Shown in pieces: positions 27,371 through 35,083 of a DNA stretch of 64,000 bases. The DNA is from Advenella incenata. GTDB lineage: Bacteria; Pseudomonadota; Gammaproteobacteria; Burkholderiales; Burkholderiaceae_B. Below the pieces are notes generated by a model. The model ran no database searches. It was not told the DNA's origin and saw only the letters and a program-made list of their open reading frames with translations. Position numbers and translations under genes: made by a program. The first letter of the stretch is position 1. Every line of letters begins with the position of its first letter. The DNA is taken from assembly GCF_004217095.1 (NCBI RefSeq), contig NZ_SHKO01000004.1:186001-250000 (forward strand), in the 5' to 3' direction.

Positions 27371-27910
27371 GTGTTAAAAGCTTTACTTATTATTGATATG
27401 CAAAATTTCGTTGTGGACAGGATTGAGCAGGGTGTTCAGTACTATCCAGAAAACTGCATCGAAAACATGAAACGCGTGCTCGACCAATTCAGGCAGGCCG
27501 GAAAGCCAGTTGTGCATGTTCGCCATCAATCGCTCGAAAAAGAGTCGATTTTTCACGAGAGTTCTCTATTGTCTTTGCCGCTGGCTTCGTTCGAAGAATT
27601 AGCAGACGAACCTGTATTCATCAAAAGCACGTCGTCCGCTTTCAGTTCAACTGAACTTTTGTCCTATCTGCAAACAGCGAGGATATCGGAGCTCGTCGTG
27701 ATTGGCGCAGTGGCAGGTTTTTGCGTTAATTCGACCGTTAGAATGGGGGCAGATCTGGGGCTTAAAATCACAGTTGTGAAAGATGCTGTTATTAGCTTCG
27801 AACTTGGCCAGTATGAGCTTGGAGCAGCGCAGATTCACAATGTGACGCTTGCATTACTGGATGCGGACTTTGCTTCAGTCATTGCCTGTTCGCAGTTACT
27901 GGTCAATTGA
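27371..27910 (+). CDS. Isochorismatase-fold cysteine hydrolase
   Basis: A 179-residue hydrolase with the catalytic triad of the family: Asp in ALLIIDMQN, Lys in FIKSTSSAF, and Cys in GAVAGFCVNSTVR. The fold is used by nicotinamidase, biuret hydrolase and isochorismatase-like enzymes; the substrate is not readable. The start is GTG at 27371, preceded by GGGAGGAAGG. It appears to be the last gene before the mobile-element-like block at 28.2 kb. Confidence 0.85.
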   Translation: MLKALLIIDMQNFVVDRIEQGVQYYPENCIENMKRVLDQFRQAGKPVVHVRHQSLEKESIFHESSLLSLPLASFEELADEPVFIKSTSSAFSSTELLSYLQTARISELVVIGAVAGFCVNSTVRMGADLGLKITVVKDAVISFELGQYELGAAQIHNVTLALLDADFASVIACSQLLVN

Positions 27911-28250
27911 TAACCTGCACATTTACAATATGCAGTACAGGGGAAGGAAATCACGTGACCTAGACATACCGCCGAAGACGCTGCCTGTCAGCTTAAAAAA
28001 TATGCAGCAATTTGATCTGGCGTAAATTGGCTGGAGCCAGAACGTGTTGACGGCTCATAGGCATCTACCGCAGCAATGGGATTAAAGCCGTTGATATACT
28101 ACGAGACTTTTCGTCTACCTAATTTAAGCTAGGCGACGAATCTGCTGCCGGTTCTACAGGAGCTCGTAGACACAGACCGCGCCAATTCATTATGGATGGG
28201 AGAAAGAAACTGATTGTGGTTAACCCATAACCGCAAGATTGGGGCGAACC
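27911..28250. other. Intergenic, border of a mobile-element-like segment
   Basis: No gene is supported. The region includes several scattered stops in all frames. The segment after about 28100 may belong to the plasmid/ICE-like module that follows, as the gene content changes here. Confidence 0.3.
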
Positions 28251-28406
28251 ATGAGACTGATGGCGATGTTTGAAAATGCGTTAAACAAGCATTCTGATGC
28301 TGCTATTGCTGCTATTGTTGCGACTGCAAATGCAGGAACCACACGAAAAAAAGCAGAAATAACGACAATAGCAGTAACGAGTAGCCCCGAAAGCCCAGCC
28401 AAATAG
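28251..28406 (+). CDS. Small protein of plasmid/ICE-like module
   Basis: A 51-residue product with an alanine- and isoleucine-rich middle (DAAIAAIVATANAGTT) and a short SSPESPAK end. ATG at 28251 follows GGGGCG. Short proteins with such ATIA-type tracts occur ahead of replication or partition genes in integrated plasmids; this is recollection of a pattern and not a search result. It may be a truncated version of a longer protein whose frame is broken at 28404. Confidence 0.4.
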   Translation: MRLMAMFENALNKHSDAAIAAIVATANAGTTRKKAEITTIAVTSSPESPAK

Positions 28407-28416
28407 GGGCCGCAGG

Positions 28417-28641
28417 GTGTTCGCTTTCCAGAGCAAGGGGACGACATGGGGCGAGCCGAACGAGCTTGCGTGGTTTCTGATTGTGCGAGATAGTCAACGG
28501 GATGACCGTCGTAGCTGCGCTGAATGCCAGCGCTATCATGCGGGCAGATGCCGCCAGCGTATCACTCCTATTGGTGGGGCAGCTGTATTCACGTTGCACC
28601 GATGCAGGGATTTTCAACAAAACGAGGTGAATAATGATTGA
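28417..28641 (+). CDS. Small cysteine-rich (zinc-finger-like) protein of mobile module
   Basis: A 74-residue protein, GTG start, with RRSCAECQRYHAGRCRQR and a later HRCRDFQ: four Cys plus His that could hold one zinc. Its end overlaps the SSB-like gene by 8 bp, which favours both being real and coupled. Small C-x2-C proteins of this kind are common in plasmid and prophage maintenance regions. The exact role is unknown. Confidence 0.5.
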   Translation: MFAFQSKGTTWGEPNELAWFLIVRDSQRDDRRSCAECQRYHAGRCRQRITPIGGAAVFTLHRCRDFQQNEVNND

Positions 28642-28969
28642 TGGGTTAATAGCAGGCAGACTGTACGGCAGCGCCAAACAGGGTACCGGCAAAACGGGTG
28701 ATACCTATACCACCGCCAAAGTGAAGGCGACGGCAGGCAATGGCGAAACCCTGCTGTGCAGTGTCATTGCATTTGACGATAAAGCCCAGACCGCGCTACT
28801 GGCGTTAGATGATGGTGACAGCGTGGCCGTATCGGGGACGCTGACACCGAAGGTATGGACGGACAAGGCAGGTGACACCCGCCCGACGCTGGACGTCGTT
28901 TGCCATATTGTGCTTACACCCTACCAAGTAAAGCGCAAGCGCCAAGCGATGGATGAGGGCGACGAATGA
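28634..28969 (+). CDS. OB-fold single-stranded DNA-binding-like protein (mobile element type)
   Basis: A 111-residue protein that starts MIDGLIAGRLYGSAKQ and continues with DTYTTAKVKATAGNGETL, LLCSVIAFDDKAQTAL, and GDSVAVSGTLTPKVW. The arrangement of a beta-strand, K-x-K-A, V-x-A-F and G-D-x-V-x-V-x-G-x-L is the OB-fold pattern of divergent SSBs carried by plasmids and integrative elements. It would bind single-stranded DNA during replication or transfer. The ATG overlaps the end of the cysteine-rich gene, and its stop overlaps the next start by ATGA. RBS AACGAGGTGA precedes. Confidence 0.65.
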   Translation: MIDGLIAGRLYGSAKQGTGKTGDTYTTAKVKATAGNGETLLCSVIAFDDKAQTALLALDDGDSVAVSGTLTPKVWTDKAGDTRPTLDVVCHIVLTPYQVKRKRQAMDEGDE

Positions 28970-29100
28970 CACCGAACGCTGAGCGCTTGAAGAAATATAA
29001 GAGCAAGATGTCACAGGCCGGCTCTAATTGCTGTCCGTTTATGTTTGCCTATGACTTCATCGCCTCGGCAATCAGTTCGACTGAACGCAGTCGCGCCTGA
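28966..29100 (+). pseudogene. Truncated small protein of mobile module
   Basis: The ATG overlaps the SSB-like stop. The first part (MTPNAERLKKYKSKMSQAG) resembles the N-terminus of short basic proteins that follow such SSB genes. After about base 29022 the frame runs into sequence that is the antisense of the flavin monooxygenase gene end, so the original protein is cut off. The junction near 29020-29045 is therefore the edge of the inserted or deleted segment. Confidence 0.5.
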
Positions 29101-30032
29101 TGGTCGTAGAGGTCGGAGACAATCATCAACTCGTCGGCACGCGTTTCGTCAATGAAGGCTTGCAAACCTGTGCGCACGGTATCTGCGGAACCGACAACCG
29201 AACGCGCCAGCATGCGCATGGCCTGCGCCTTTTCCGCAGGCGACCAGTAAGTTTCGATATCGTCGATGGGCGGCTTGCTGACCCCTTGCCGTGCCCGGAA
29301 CATGTCGACAAACGACATCTGCTGGGTAGTCGCGAGCCGCTTTGCTTCATGGTCCGTATCGGCAGCGATGACGTTGATGCCGACCATTGTATAGGGCCGA
29401 TCGAGTTGCTCGCTAGGCTTGAAGCGGCTGCGATAGATGTCCAGGGCTGGTAGCAGCATGTCAGGTGCAAAATGTGAAGCGAAGGCGTAAGGCAGGCCGA
29501 GTTCGGCCGCCAGCATCGCCCCGAAATTGCTCGAACCCAGTATCCACAGCGGCACGTTGGTTCCGGCCGCCGGCACCGCAATAATGCGCTGATCTGGCGC
29601 GGCAGGCGCAAGAAACGCCTGGAGTTCCTGCACATCCTGAGGAAATTGATCGGAGGCGCTGGCAGAGCGCCGCATCGCTCGCACTGCGATCTGATCGGTG
29701 CCCGGCGCGCGGCCCAACCCCAGATCGATGCGTCCAGGGTAGAGTCGCTCCAGCGTGCCGAACTGCTCGGCGATGATGTAGGGCGCGTGGTTTGGCAGCA
29801 TGATTCCGCCGGCGCCGACCCGAATCGTCCTGGAGCCGCTGGCGATGTGGGCGATGGCTATTGAGGTTGCGGCGCTGGCGATGCCCACCATGTTATGGTG
29901 CTCGGCGACCCAGATGCGCTTGTAGCCCCATTGCTCCGCGTGAGATGCAAGGTCTCGCGCGTTGTCGAGCGCCATTCGGGCGTCGGTTTCCTGTGTGACT
30001 CGGACAAGTTCCAGCAGCGAGAGGGCCGTCAT
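29049..30032 (-). CDS. LLM-class flavin-dependent oxidoreductase (luciferase-like)
   Basis: A 327-residue luciferase-family protein of the MsnO8 group, recognisable by LSLLELVRVTQETDARMALDN, RIWVAEHHNMVGIASAATSI, RTIRVGAGGIMLPNHAPY and LYPGRIDLGLGRAPGTDQ. These enzymes use FMNH2 or F420-like flavins supplied by a partner reductase to oxidise a small substrate. It is the third gene of the tetR-gfo-luciferase operon; its start overlaps the preceding stop by 4 bases. The 3' end abuts the mobile module. Confidence 0.9.
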   Translation of the reverse strand: MTALSLLELVRVTQETDARMALDNARDLASHAEQWGYKRIWVAEHHNMVGIASAATSIAIAHIASGSRTIRVGAGGIMLPNHAPYIIAEQFGTLERLYPGRIDLGLGRAPGTDQIAVRAMRRSASASDQFPQDVQELQAFLAPAAPDQRIIAVPAAGTNVPLWILGSSNFGAMLAAELGLPYAFASHFAPDMLLPALDIYRSRFKPSEQLDRPYTMVGINVIAADTDHEAKRLATTQQMSFVDMFRARQGVSKPPIDDIETYWSPAEKAQAMRMLARSVVGSADTVRTGLQAFIDETRADELMIVSDLYDHQARLRSVELIAEAMKS

Positions 30033-31123
30033 TTTGACTCCTTCCCGGCAGCGGAATGCTCGATCGCATCGATCGTCTCATGCAGCGCGACGGCGTCACT
30101 AAAACTGGGTGCCGAGCGTGTGCCCGAACGGATATCCTGCGCGATCAAGGCATAGACGCGGGCGACATTGCGGACGACCGAATTATCCGGCCAGCCGCTA
30201 TAGGCCGAAGCGGGCGGCGTCAATGGAGCAAGCTCGCTCGTATCACCGTTTGCGCCGCGGATGACCAACTGAACCATCTGTCCGTGGCCACTGGCACCAG
30301 TTACCTGGATGTCGCCTTCCGTCCCGTTGATCTCCCACAGCAGGTTGGTGCCGCGGGACATGCCTCCACGATAATGGATCGAGAATGCGGCCCCGCTCTG
30401 AAGCGCGCCATGTACGAGGATCTGGTCATGCGTGGTTGCGGGAATCATCTGGTCCGTATCGGTGACGTGCACGGTATTGCGGCGGTTGATCATGCGCGCG
30501 GACAGGTGGTTAAAGCCACCCAATACTTCGTGCATACCGGCAAGCATGTGTCCCAATGGGATGCTGAGCAGGGTTGCGCCATTGCTCTTGTCATAAAGAT
30601 AGGCATGGGCTGCGTCGGTTTCGCCGCCCCATGAGCCACCACTGCCCACAAGCGTCGTCGAGAGCACCTCGCCTACATAACCGTCGGCGATGAGTTGGCG
30701 AAGGTGCTCAACCTCTGGGGCAACGCGCATTTGTGTACCGACAGCTGCGACAACGCCCTTCGTTTGTGCGAGATCGGCCAATTCCCGCGCCTCGGCCAGG
30801 CCGTTGCCTAGCGGCCATTCACAATAAACGTGTTTGCCCGCGTTCAACGCCGCTGCCACCAGTTCGCGGTGATGCGGTACCTTGACAGTGACGACGACCA
30901 AGTCGATCTCGGGCGAATTGACCAGCGCTTGCGCATTCTCAAATGCATGCGGCAGGCCGAATGCTTCGGCGGCGTTTTTTGCGCTGGCAAGGCTGGTGTT
31001 TGCGACGCCGACCACCACAAAGTCGTCTGGTAGTGATTTCAGTGCCGGAATATGGGCCTTGGCGGCCCATTGAATGTCCGGATTAAGGCCGATGAATCCA
31101 ACGCGGATTGGCTTGTCAGTCAT
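30029..31123 (-). CDS. Gfo/Idh/MocA-family NAD(P)-dependent oxidoreductase
   Basis: A 364-residue two-domain oxidoreductase: Rossmann domain with IRVGFIGLNPDIQWAAKAH and the E-K-P equivalent VYCEWPLGNGLAEA (here CEWP replaces CEKP, so the usual catalytic Lys is Trp), then a beta-sheet substrate domain. Family members act on sugars, inositols or related polyols. The start at 31123 is the ATG that overlaps the tetR stop by 8 bases; the longer frame of 15 more residues lies inside tetR. The missing Lys suggests reduced or altered catalysis. Confidence 0.85.
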   Translation of the reverse strand: MTDKPIRVGFIGLNPDIQWAAKAHIPALKSLPDDFVVVGVANTSLASAKNAAEAFGLPHAFENAQALVNSPEIDLVVVTVKVPHHRELVAAALNAGKHVYCEWPLGNGLAEARELADLAQTKGVVAAVGTQMRVAPEVEHLRQLIADGYVGEVLSTTLVGSGGSWGGETDAAHAYLYDKSNGATLLSIPLGHMLAGMHEVLGGFNHLSARMINRRNTVHVTDTDQMIPATTHDQILVHGALQSGAAFSIHYRGGMSRGTNLLWEINGTEGDIQVTGASGHGQMVQLVIRGANGDTSELAPLTPPASAYSGWPDNSVVRNVARVYALIAQDIRSGTRSAPSFSDAVALHETIDAIEHSAAGKESK

Positions 31124-31760
31124 GTGGTGCTCCAGTTGTGCTAATGGGGTAGGGCAGATTGGCCGCATCCTGGGCCGCTCCGCTATTGAGATAACCGAAG
31201 GCGAGGATCTCCTCTATTTGCTCCGGGGTTGCGCCATATTTGCCGGCCTTATCATGGACGAAGGCCGAACCCACTGCGCTCAGAAACAGCGCAGGCGCGG
31301 AAACCGACTGCCTGGCTGCGCCTTCGGCCTGGGCGCGTGAGAGAAACTCGGCCGTTATCGAGACGAGTGTGCTACAGGTGACGGCCAAAGGCGATGCCTG
31401 GGCTTCGAAAGCGTCTATGAACGGCTGGGGCAGACCGTTAAAGGCATTAAGATAGTCCTTGAGCGCTATCATCCAGGCGCGAAGCGCAGTCTGCGCGCAC
31501 GGCTGTGCTGAGGCTTCATCGCGACGGCACAGCAGCTCCTCCTGCCGTTCATGCAGCACCTCGCACAACAAGTGTTCGCGCGTCGGAAAATGACGATACA
31601 GCGTGCCGGGCCCAACCTTCGCCTCCCGCGCAATCTCGTCGAGCGAGGTATTCACGCCGTGCGCAGCAAAGTGCCGCGCCGCGATTTTGAGAATACTGTC
31701 GCGGTTTCGCCGCGCATCTGCACGCAGTGAGCCCTTCTCGTCGGGTGCATTCGTGATCAT
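31116..31760 (-). CDS. TetR-family repressor
   Basis: A 214-residue TetR regulator. HTH at residues 17-62: DSILKIAARHFAAHGVNTS, DEIAREAKVGPGTLYRHFPTR. The C-terminal domain holds the inducer pocket. It heads an operon with the Gfo/Idh/MocA and luciferase-like genes, and its promoter overlaps two operators at 31828-31864, so autoregulation is expected. The upstream extension of 14 codons is not needed. Confidence 0.9.
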   Translation of the reverse strand: MITNAPDEKGSLRADARRNRDSILKIAARHFAAHGVNTSLDEIAREAKVGPGTLYRHFPTREHLLCEVLHERQEELLCRRDEASAQPCAQTALRAWMIALKDYLNAFNGLPQPFIDAFEAQASPLAVTCSTLVSITAEFLSRAQAEGAARQSVSAPALFLSAVGSAFVHDKAGKYGATPEQIEEILAFGYLNSGAAQDAANLPYPISTTGAPHD

Positions 31761-31827
31761 AGGTAGGTCCCTTTCGGCACTCCAGCAGGTTAATAGAGAC
31801 ATGCTTCAGGTAGCACGTTTACTATAT

Positions 31828-31871
31828 GGAGATAGTCTCCGTATAATAAACGGAGACTATCTCCGTGTCAA
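31828..31871 (-). promoter_or_regulatory. Sigma-70 promoter with two TetR operators
   Basis: On the minus strand TTGACA (31871-31866) and TATTAT (31848-31843) are separated by exactly 17 bp. Two 13-bp palindromes, GGAGATAGTCTCC (31828-31840) and GGAGACTATCTCC (31852-31864), lie downstream of the -10 and between -35 and -10, with centres 24 bp apart. They also form one larger inverted repeat. This is a textbook layout for a TetR autorepressor. Confidence 0.8.
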
Positions 31872-32174
31872 TTCGATGCGACCACAGGGAGTGAACGGGA
31901 ACGGTGCGATGCTGATGGGGTATGGGCGTTGGAAGGATCTGGATTGGGATACATCCTGAAGGCGTGTACGGGCACATATCGATCAGGGGCGTCATTTTTC
32001 GGTGTAGCAACGTTGTCTGCAGTCAATTGGCAAAAAGCAGAGTGTGTTCACGACCAATAGGGAACAGGCTGAACATCGATTATTGAACTGTGCACGCTCC
32101 AGATGTTTACCTGGTTTTTAGCCAATTTAGCTGACCAGGTGCTCATGCGTATCTTTTTCTATTATTGATCTATT
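31872..32174. other. Intergenic, nothing recognised
   Basis: No gene, RNA or hairpin terminator with a U-tract was recognised between the tetR promoter and the end of the MFS gene. Confidence 0.35.
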
Positions 32175-33365
32175 TTACTGCTGGCGCGCTTTATTTCTAA
32201 GTACAAGAATTAACGCCAGTAGCGACATTGCTGCGCCGACAATAAAAGTATATTCGGCACCGAAACTGTCCCAAGTCAGCCCTGCCACGATACTAGCAAA
32301 CAACATTGCAATTCCGCTGACCAGGTTAAAAAAACCAAAAGCGGTGCCGCGCAGATCTGCGGGTGCGGTGTTTGCAATCATGGTTGCCAGCAGCCCCTGG
32401 GTCATTCCCATATGCAGCCCCCAGATGGCAACCCCGATAAGTACAATTGCCCAATGGTTGCTGGTTGCCAGCACCAGATCGGCAATGATCAGGACCACCA
32501 GCCCCAACGCCAACAGCGTGTGATGGCTCATGCGGTCGGACAATTTGCCTATTGGATAGGCCGACATTGAATATACCAGGTTCATGATCACTAGCACTAA
32601 AGGCACCAGTGCGAGCGCCAGACCGCCTTGCTGGGCCCTGAGCACCAGAAAAGCCTCGCTGAACCGGGCCAGCGTAAACACGGCGCCGATGAACACCACC
32701 CACCAATAGGGTTGATTCAGGCGTTTGATGTTTTCCAGTTTAATCGGATTGGTTCGCTTAGCGCCCACCTTCTGTGCGGGCTCTTGCAGACCGAAATAAA
32801 GTAATGCCACAGAAATAAATGCGGGGATCGCCGCCAGCCAGAATATAGTGCGGAAATCATTGGCCAGCAGGAGCATCAAGCCGATAGCCAGCAGCGGCCC
32901 AAGAAACGCGCCAATTGTATCCAGAGATTGTCGCAAACCGAATGCCGCGCCGCGTATATCGGGCGAGACTAAATCGGCAACCAAGGCGTCGCGCGGGGCT
33001 CCTCGGATTCCTTTACCGATTCTGTCGGCAAAACGCGCTGTAAACACCATGCCCGATGTTCCTGCCATCGCAAAAAAGGGCTTGGACAGGGCGCCCAGTC
33101 CATAGCCGAGCACTGCGAGCCCTTTGCGCTTTCCTAAATAATCACTTAGAGCGCCAGAAAAAATCTTCACGATTAATGCCGTTGCCTCGGCGACGCCTTC
33201 TATGACCCCCACCACAAACATGCTTGCGCCAAGTGTAGAAACCATGAAAACCGGTAGCAGGCTATGGATGATTTCAGACGAAATATCCATAAACATGCTG
33301 ACAAAGCCCAGAACCCAAATACCTTTTGGAATTTTTGCAGAAGACGGTGGAGGCAAGGTATTCAT
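32175..33365 (-). CDS. MFS transporter, 12 segments
   Basis: A 396-residue membrane protein. After a short start it reads GIWVLGFVSMFMDISSEII, then LVKIFSGALSDYLGKRKGLAVLGYG, a motif-A like loop, and FADRIGKGIRGAPRDALVADL, which is characteristic of a family of uncharacterised bacterial MFS carriers. It is transcribed alone leftward. The substrate cannot be read. It has a normal length and no damage. Confidence 0.87.
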   Translation of the reverse strand: MNTLPPPSSAKIPKGIWVLGFVSMFMDISSEIIHSLLPVFMVSTLGASMFVVGVIEGVAEATALIVKIFSGALSDYLGKRKGLAVLGYGLGALSKPFFAMAGTSGMVFTARFADRIGKGIRGAPRDALVADLVSPDIRGAAFGLRQSLDTIGAFLGPLLAIGLMLLLANDFRTIFWLAAIPAFISVALLYFGLQEPAQKVGAKRTNPIKLENIKRLNQPYWWVVFIGAVFTLARFSEAFLVLRAQQGGLALALVPLVLVIMNLVYSMSAYPIGKLSDRMSHHTLLALGLVVLIIADLVLATSNHWAIVLIGVAIWGLHMGMTQGLLATMIANTAPADLRGTAFGFFNLVSGIAMLFASIVAGLTWDSFGAEYTFIVGAAMSLLALILVLRNKARQQ

Positions 33366-33803
33366 GGCTCAATGGCTCACTTTAAAGAAAGCCGTCAATA
33401 CTTACGCCGTATGGATTGTTTTCATCCAGACATTGTTGGCGAAGACGATCAGGCTACGGGTCATTTATGGGGCAGCTGTTTTGTTGGCGTGCACGACGGT
33501 GAAAGGGACGAAATGGCTTGAGCAGGTGTGAGTATAAAGTGAAGATTTGACAAATGGCGAGGCAAGGGTCATTCGGCCTTGAAATACTCCGCAGGAGGGT
33601 ACCAGTGCGATGAAATGGTGTTCAATTGGCATGTAAAATTGCGAACCGGCTCATTCGCAACAACGCCACAAGGGCGGACCATGTCAGAGTGAATGAGCAC
33701 GAATGAGGGGTAGGCTGTCTGGTTTTGCTAACTTCTACGCAGCTGATGCATTTACTGATAGTATGTAACTTCTTTTCGCATATTCACAACAATAGGTGTA
33801 TTT
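33366..33803. other. Intergenic, possible 49-codon ORF
   Basis: A frame at 33372-33521 (+) codes for 49 hydrophilic residues (for example HFKESRQYLRRMDC) with codon-like composition, but it begins 7 bp from the divergent MFS start, leaving no room for its own promoter. I regard it as weak. The remainder holds nothing recognised. Confidence 0.25.
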
Positions 33804-33959
33804 ATGGCTAAGAACGAAAAGACATCGAAATCAGTTGCATCAACGGCAGCACGACTGTTGCAAAATCCTAGAACTCCAGCCCCAGTTAAACGGGTTGCTG
33901 CATCTGCTTTGACTCAGGCGCCAAATCGCAGTAGACCGACAGGCTCCAGGAAGAGATAA
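33804..33959 (+). CDS. Conserved small basic protein
   Basis: A 51-residue protein starting AKNEKTSKSVASTAARLLQN and ending SRPTGSRKR. Similar short proteins with the KTSKSVAS...ALTQ pattern are found widely in proteobacterial accessory regions; their function is unknown. The ATG lies 13 bases after an AATAGGTG that is a weak ribosome site. A hairpin terminator follows at once. Confidence 0.6.
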   Translation: MAKNEKTSKSVASTAARLLQNPRTPAPVKRVAASALTQAPNRSRPTGSRKR

Positions 33960-33964
33960 TTTGT

Positions 33965-33995
33965 CGCCGGGGTATCGTTAAACACCCGGCGTATT
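33965..33995 (+). terminator. Terminator-like hairpin after the small basic protein
   Basis: CGCCGGG at 33965-33971 pairs with CCCGGCG at 33985-33991, followed by TATTATTTCC. The stem is seven GC-rich base pairs around a loop of 13 bases. Confidence 0.5.
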
Positions 33996-34044
33996 ATTTC
34001 CTTTCTGGTTGTTGCACCCTTATGTGAGGCGCGAGGGTAAAGCC

Positions 34045-34206
34045 TCATTGCTGCAAATTAAGCAACCTACAGAGTGAACGCGGTTCGTGGTCCGTTCTAT
34101 ATCCTTCAAATTGCCAGCCAGCTGGAACACCAAAAGTGTCATCCCAAATAACGATGTGTAATCGTTCCATCCAATACTCTGAATAATACGTCCTTCGACC
34201 CCTCAC
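34045..34206 (-). CDS. Hypothetical short protein, possibly a remnant
   Basis: A 53-codon frame with GTG start and coding-like content (HIVIWDDTFGVPAGWQFEGY). No family was recognised. The fragment may be the end of a decayed accessory gene in this AT-richer stretch. Confidence 0.3.
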   Translation of the reverse strand: MRGRRTYYSEYWMERLHIVIWDDTFGVPAGWQFEGYRTDHEPRSLCRLLNLQQ

Positions 34207-34244
34207 TGAAACGGCTCAAAGATGTTGATGTTTATGATTAGCAA

Positions 34245-34469
34245 TTAGTTGCCAAGCATTTGCAAAGTTTGGTTCGGTATGACTACCCAACATCGAATTC
34301 GGCGAATCTGACGGATGAACAATATATTGTTGTTGGTATCTAGATACAATCGCGGAATAGAAAGAAAATTGTCCGATATAACAGATTCAATTAAATCTTC
34401 GCCGGGCGCTCCTAACAGAAAGTATTCTGAATATGGTCGTGTAATGTTGCGTTGGTGAGAACATATCAT
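34245..34469 (-). CDS. Hypothetical short protein, possibly a remnant
   Basis: A 74-residue frame in AT-rich DNA (contains YFLLGAPGEDLIESVISDNF). No family was recognised. It lies upstream of the 34045-34206 frame on the same strand, and both could be pieces of one broken gene. Confidence 0.25.
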   Translation of the reverse strand: MICSHQRNITRPYSEYFLLGAPGEDLIESVISDNFLSIPRLYLDTNNNILFIRQIRRIRCWVVIPNQTLQMLGN

Positions 34470-34494
34470 CGGGTTGATGAAGTAACAAATTCAT

Positions 34495-34824
34495 ATGAAA
34501 AAAATTCTTATATTTGTTATTGATCTTATTATTGCTCTGTATTCCATATTTAGTGCATTAATGATTGTGTCAATGCCGATAAACAAATTTGAGTGGATGC
34601 TTAAGGATCCGCTTTTGGCTGATGAGAAGCTCACATTTTGTACGCTACCTGTAGATGATGGTGGTACACCATTCATTACAGTTTTGTATATACTGCCTTT
34701 ATTATTGCTAGGGCTCATCATCTTCGCAAAAAAGCGTCAAATTCATCCTACCTTATGGATCGCGCTTGGCTTGTCCATCATTTGGTTTCTTCGGTTTGTT
34801 TTGTTGTACCCCTCATGTCCTTGA
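34495..34824 (+). CDS. Small membrane protein of unknown function
   Basis: A 109-residue protein with an N-terminal signal-anchor (KKILIFVIDLIIALYSIFSA), a hydrophilic middle with one Cys, and two more hydrophobic segments (VLYILPLLLLGLIIFAKK, LWIALGLSIIWFLRFVLL). The AT-rich codon use differs from the flanking chromosome and suggests transfer. No family was recognised. The ribosome site is weak (AAGTAACAAATTC). Confidence 0.55.
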   Translation: MKKILIFVIDLIIALYSIFSALMIVSMPINKFEWMLKDPLLADEKLTFCTLPVDDGGTPFITVLYILPLLLLGLIIFAKKRQIHPTLWIALGLSIIWFLRFVLLYPSCP

Positions 34825-34909
34825 GCTAAGACGGCATTAGCAACACCGTATTGGGTCGGATTCAATCAATAATAATCGTCGTACAGTGCATAAACTTGAT
34901 GCGCATCAT

Positions 34910-34937
34910 TTTGCACGATTATAGGAGCTTCTATAAT
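34910..34937 (+). promoter_or_regulatory. Sigma-70 promoter of the Ibs-like gene
   Basis: TTTGCA (34910-34915), 16-bp spacer, and a perfect TATAAT (34932-34937). Transcription would begin near 34944, directly before the first hairpin of the leader. Confidence 0.65.
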
Positions 34938-35007
34938 AAACGCAATGGGCTGACAAGCAGCCCATGCGGACCCGGACGTGCCGGGGGTTACTGATAAGGA
35001 GATTGCG

Positions 35008-35076
35008 ATGACGCGTATCGCATTACTACTTATCCTGATTAGCATGATGCTGTTGCTAGCAGCTCCAGCCTACTAA
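35008..35076 (+). CDS. Ibs-like hydrophobic peptide (candidate type I toxin)
   Basis: A 22-residue peptide with a short basic start (MTRI), a run of Leu/Ile/Met, and the end AAPAY. E. coli Ibs toxins are 18-19 residue hydrophobic peptides ending in SAY or PTY, silenced by the antisense Sib RNA. This peptide has the same plan. It follows AAGGAG by 6-7 bases. An antisense RNA, if present, would be on the minus strand here; I could not identify its promoter with certainty. A membrane-stress small protein is an alternative. Confidence 0.5.
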   Translation: MTRIALLLILISMMLLLAAPAY

Positions 35077-35083
35077 TCGGGAG

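Noticed and set aside
28312-28692. A 126-codon minus-strand frame with a hydrophobic end
   Set aside because: It is antisense to the better supported coupled genes at 28251-28969. The hydrophobic end arises from the reverse complement of the Ala/Ile codons.
33372-33521. A 49-codon frame beside the MFS start
   Set aside because: It is codon-like but starts 7 bp from the divergent MFS start codon, so it has no room for a promoter; I left it only as a weak note.
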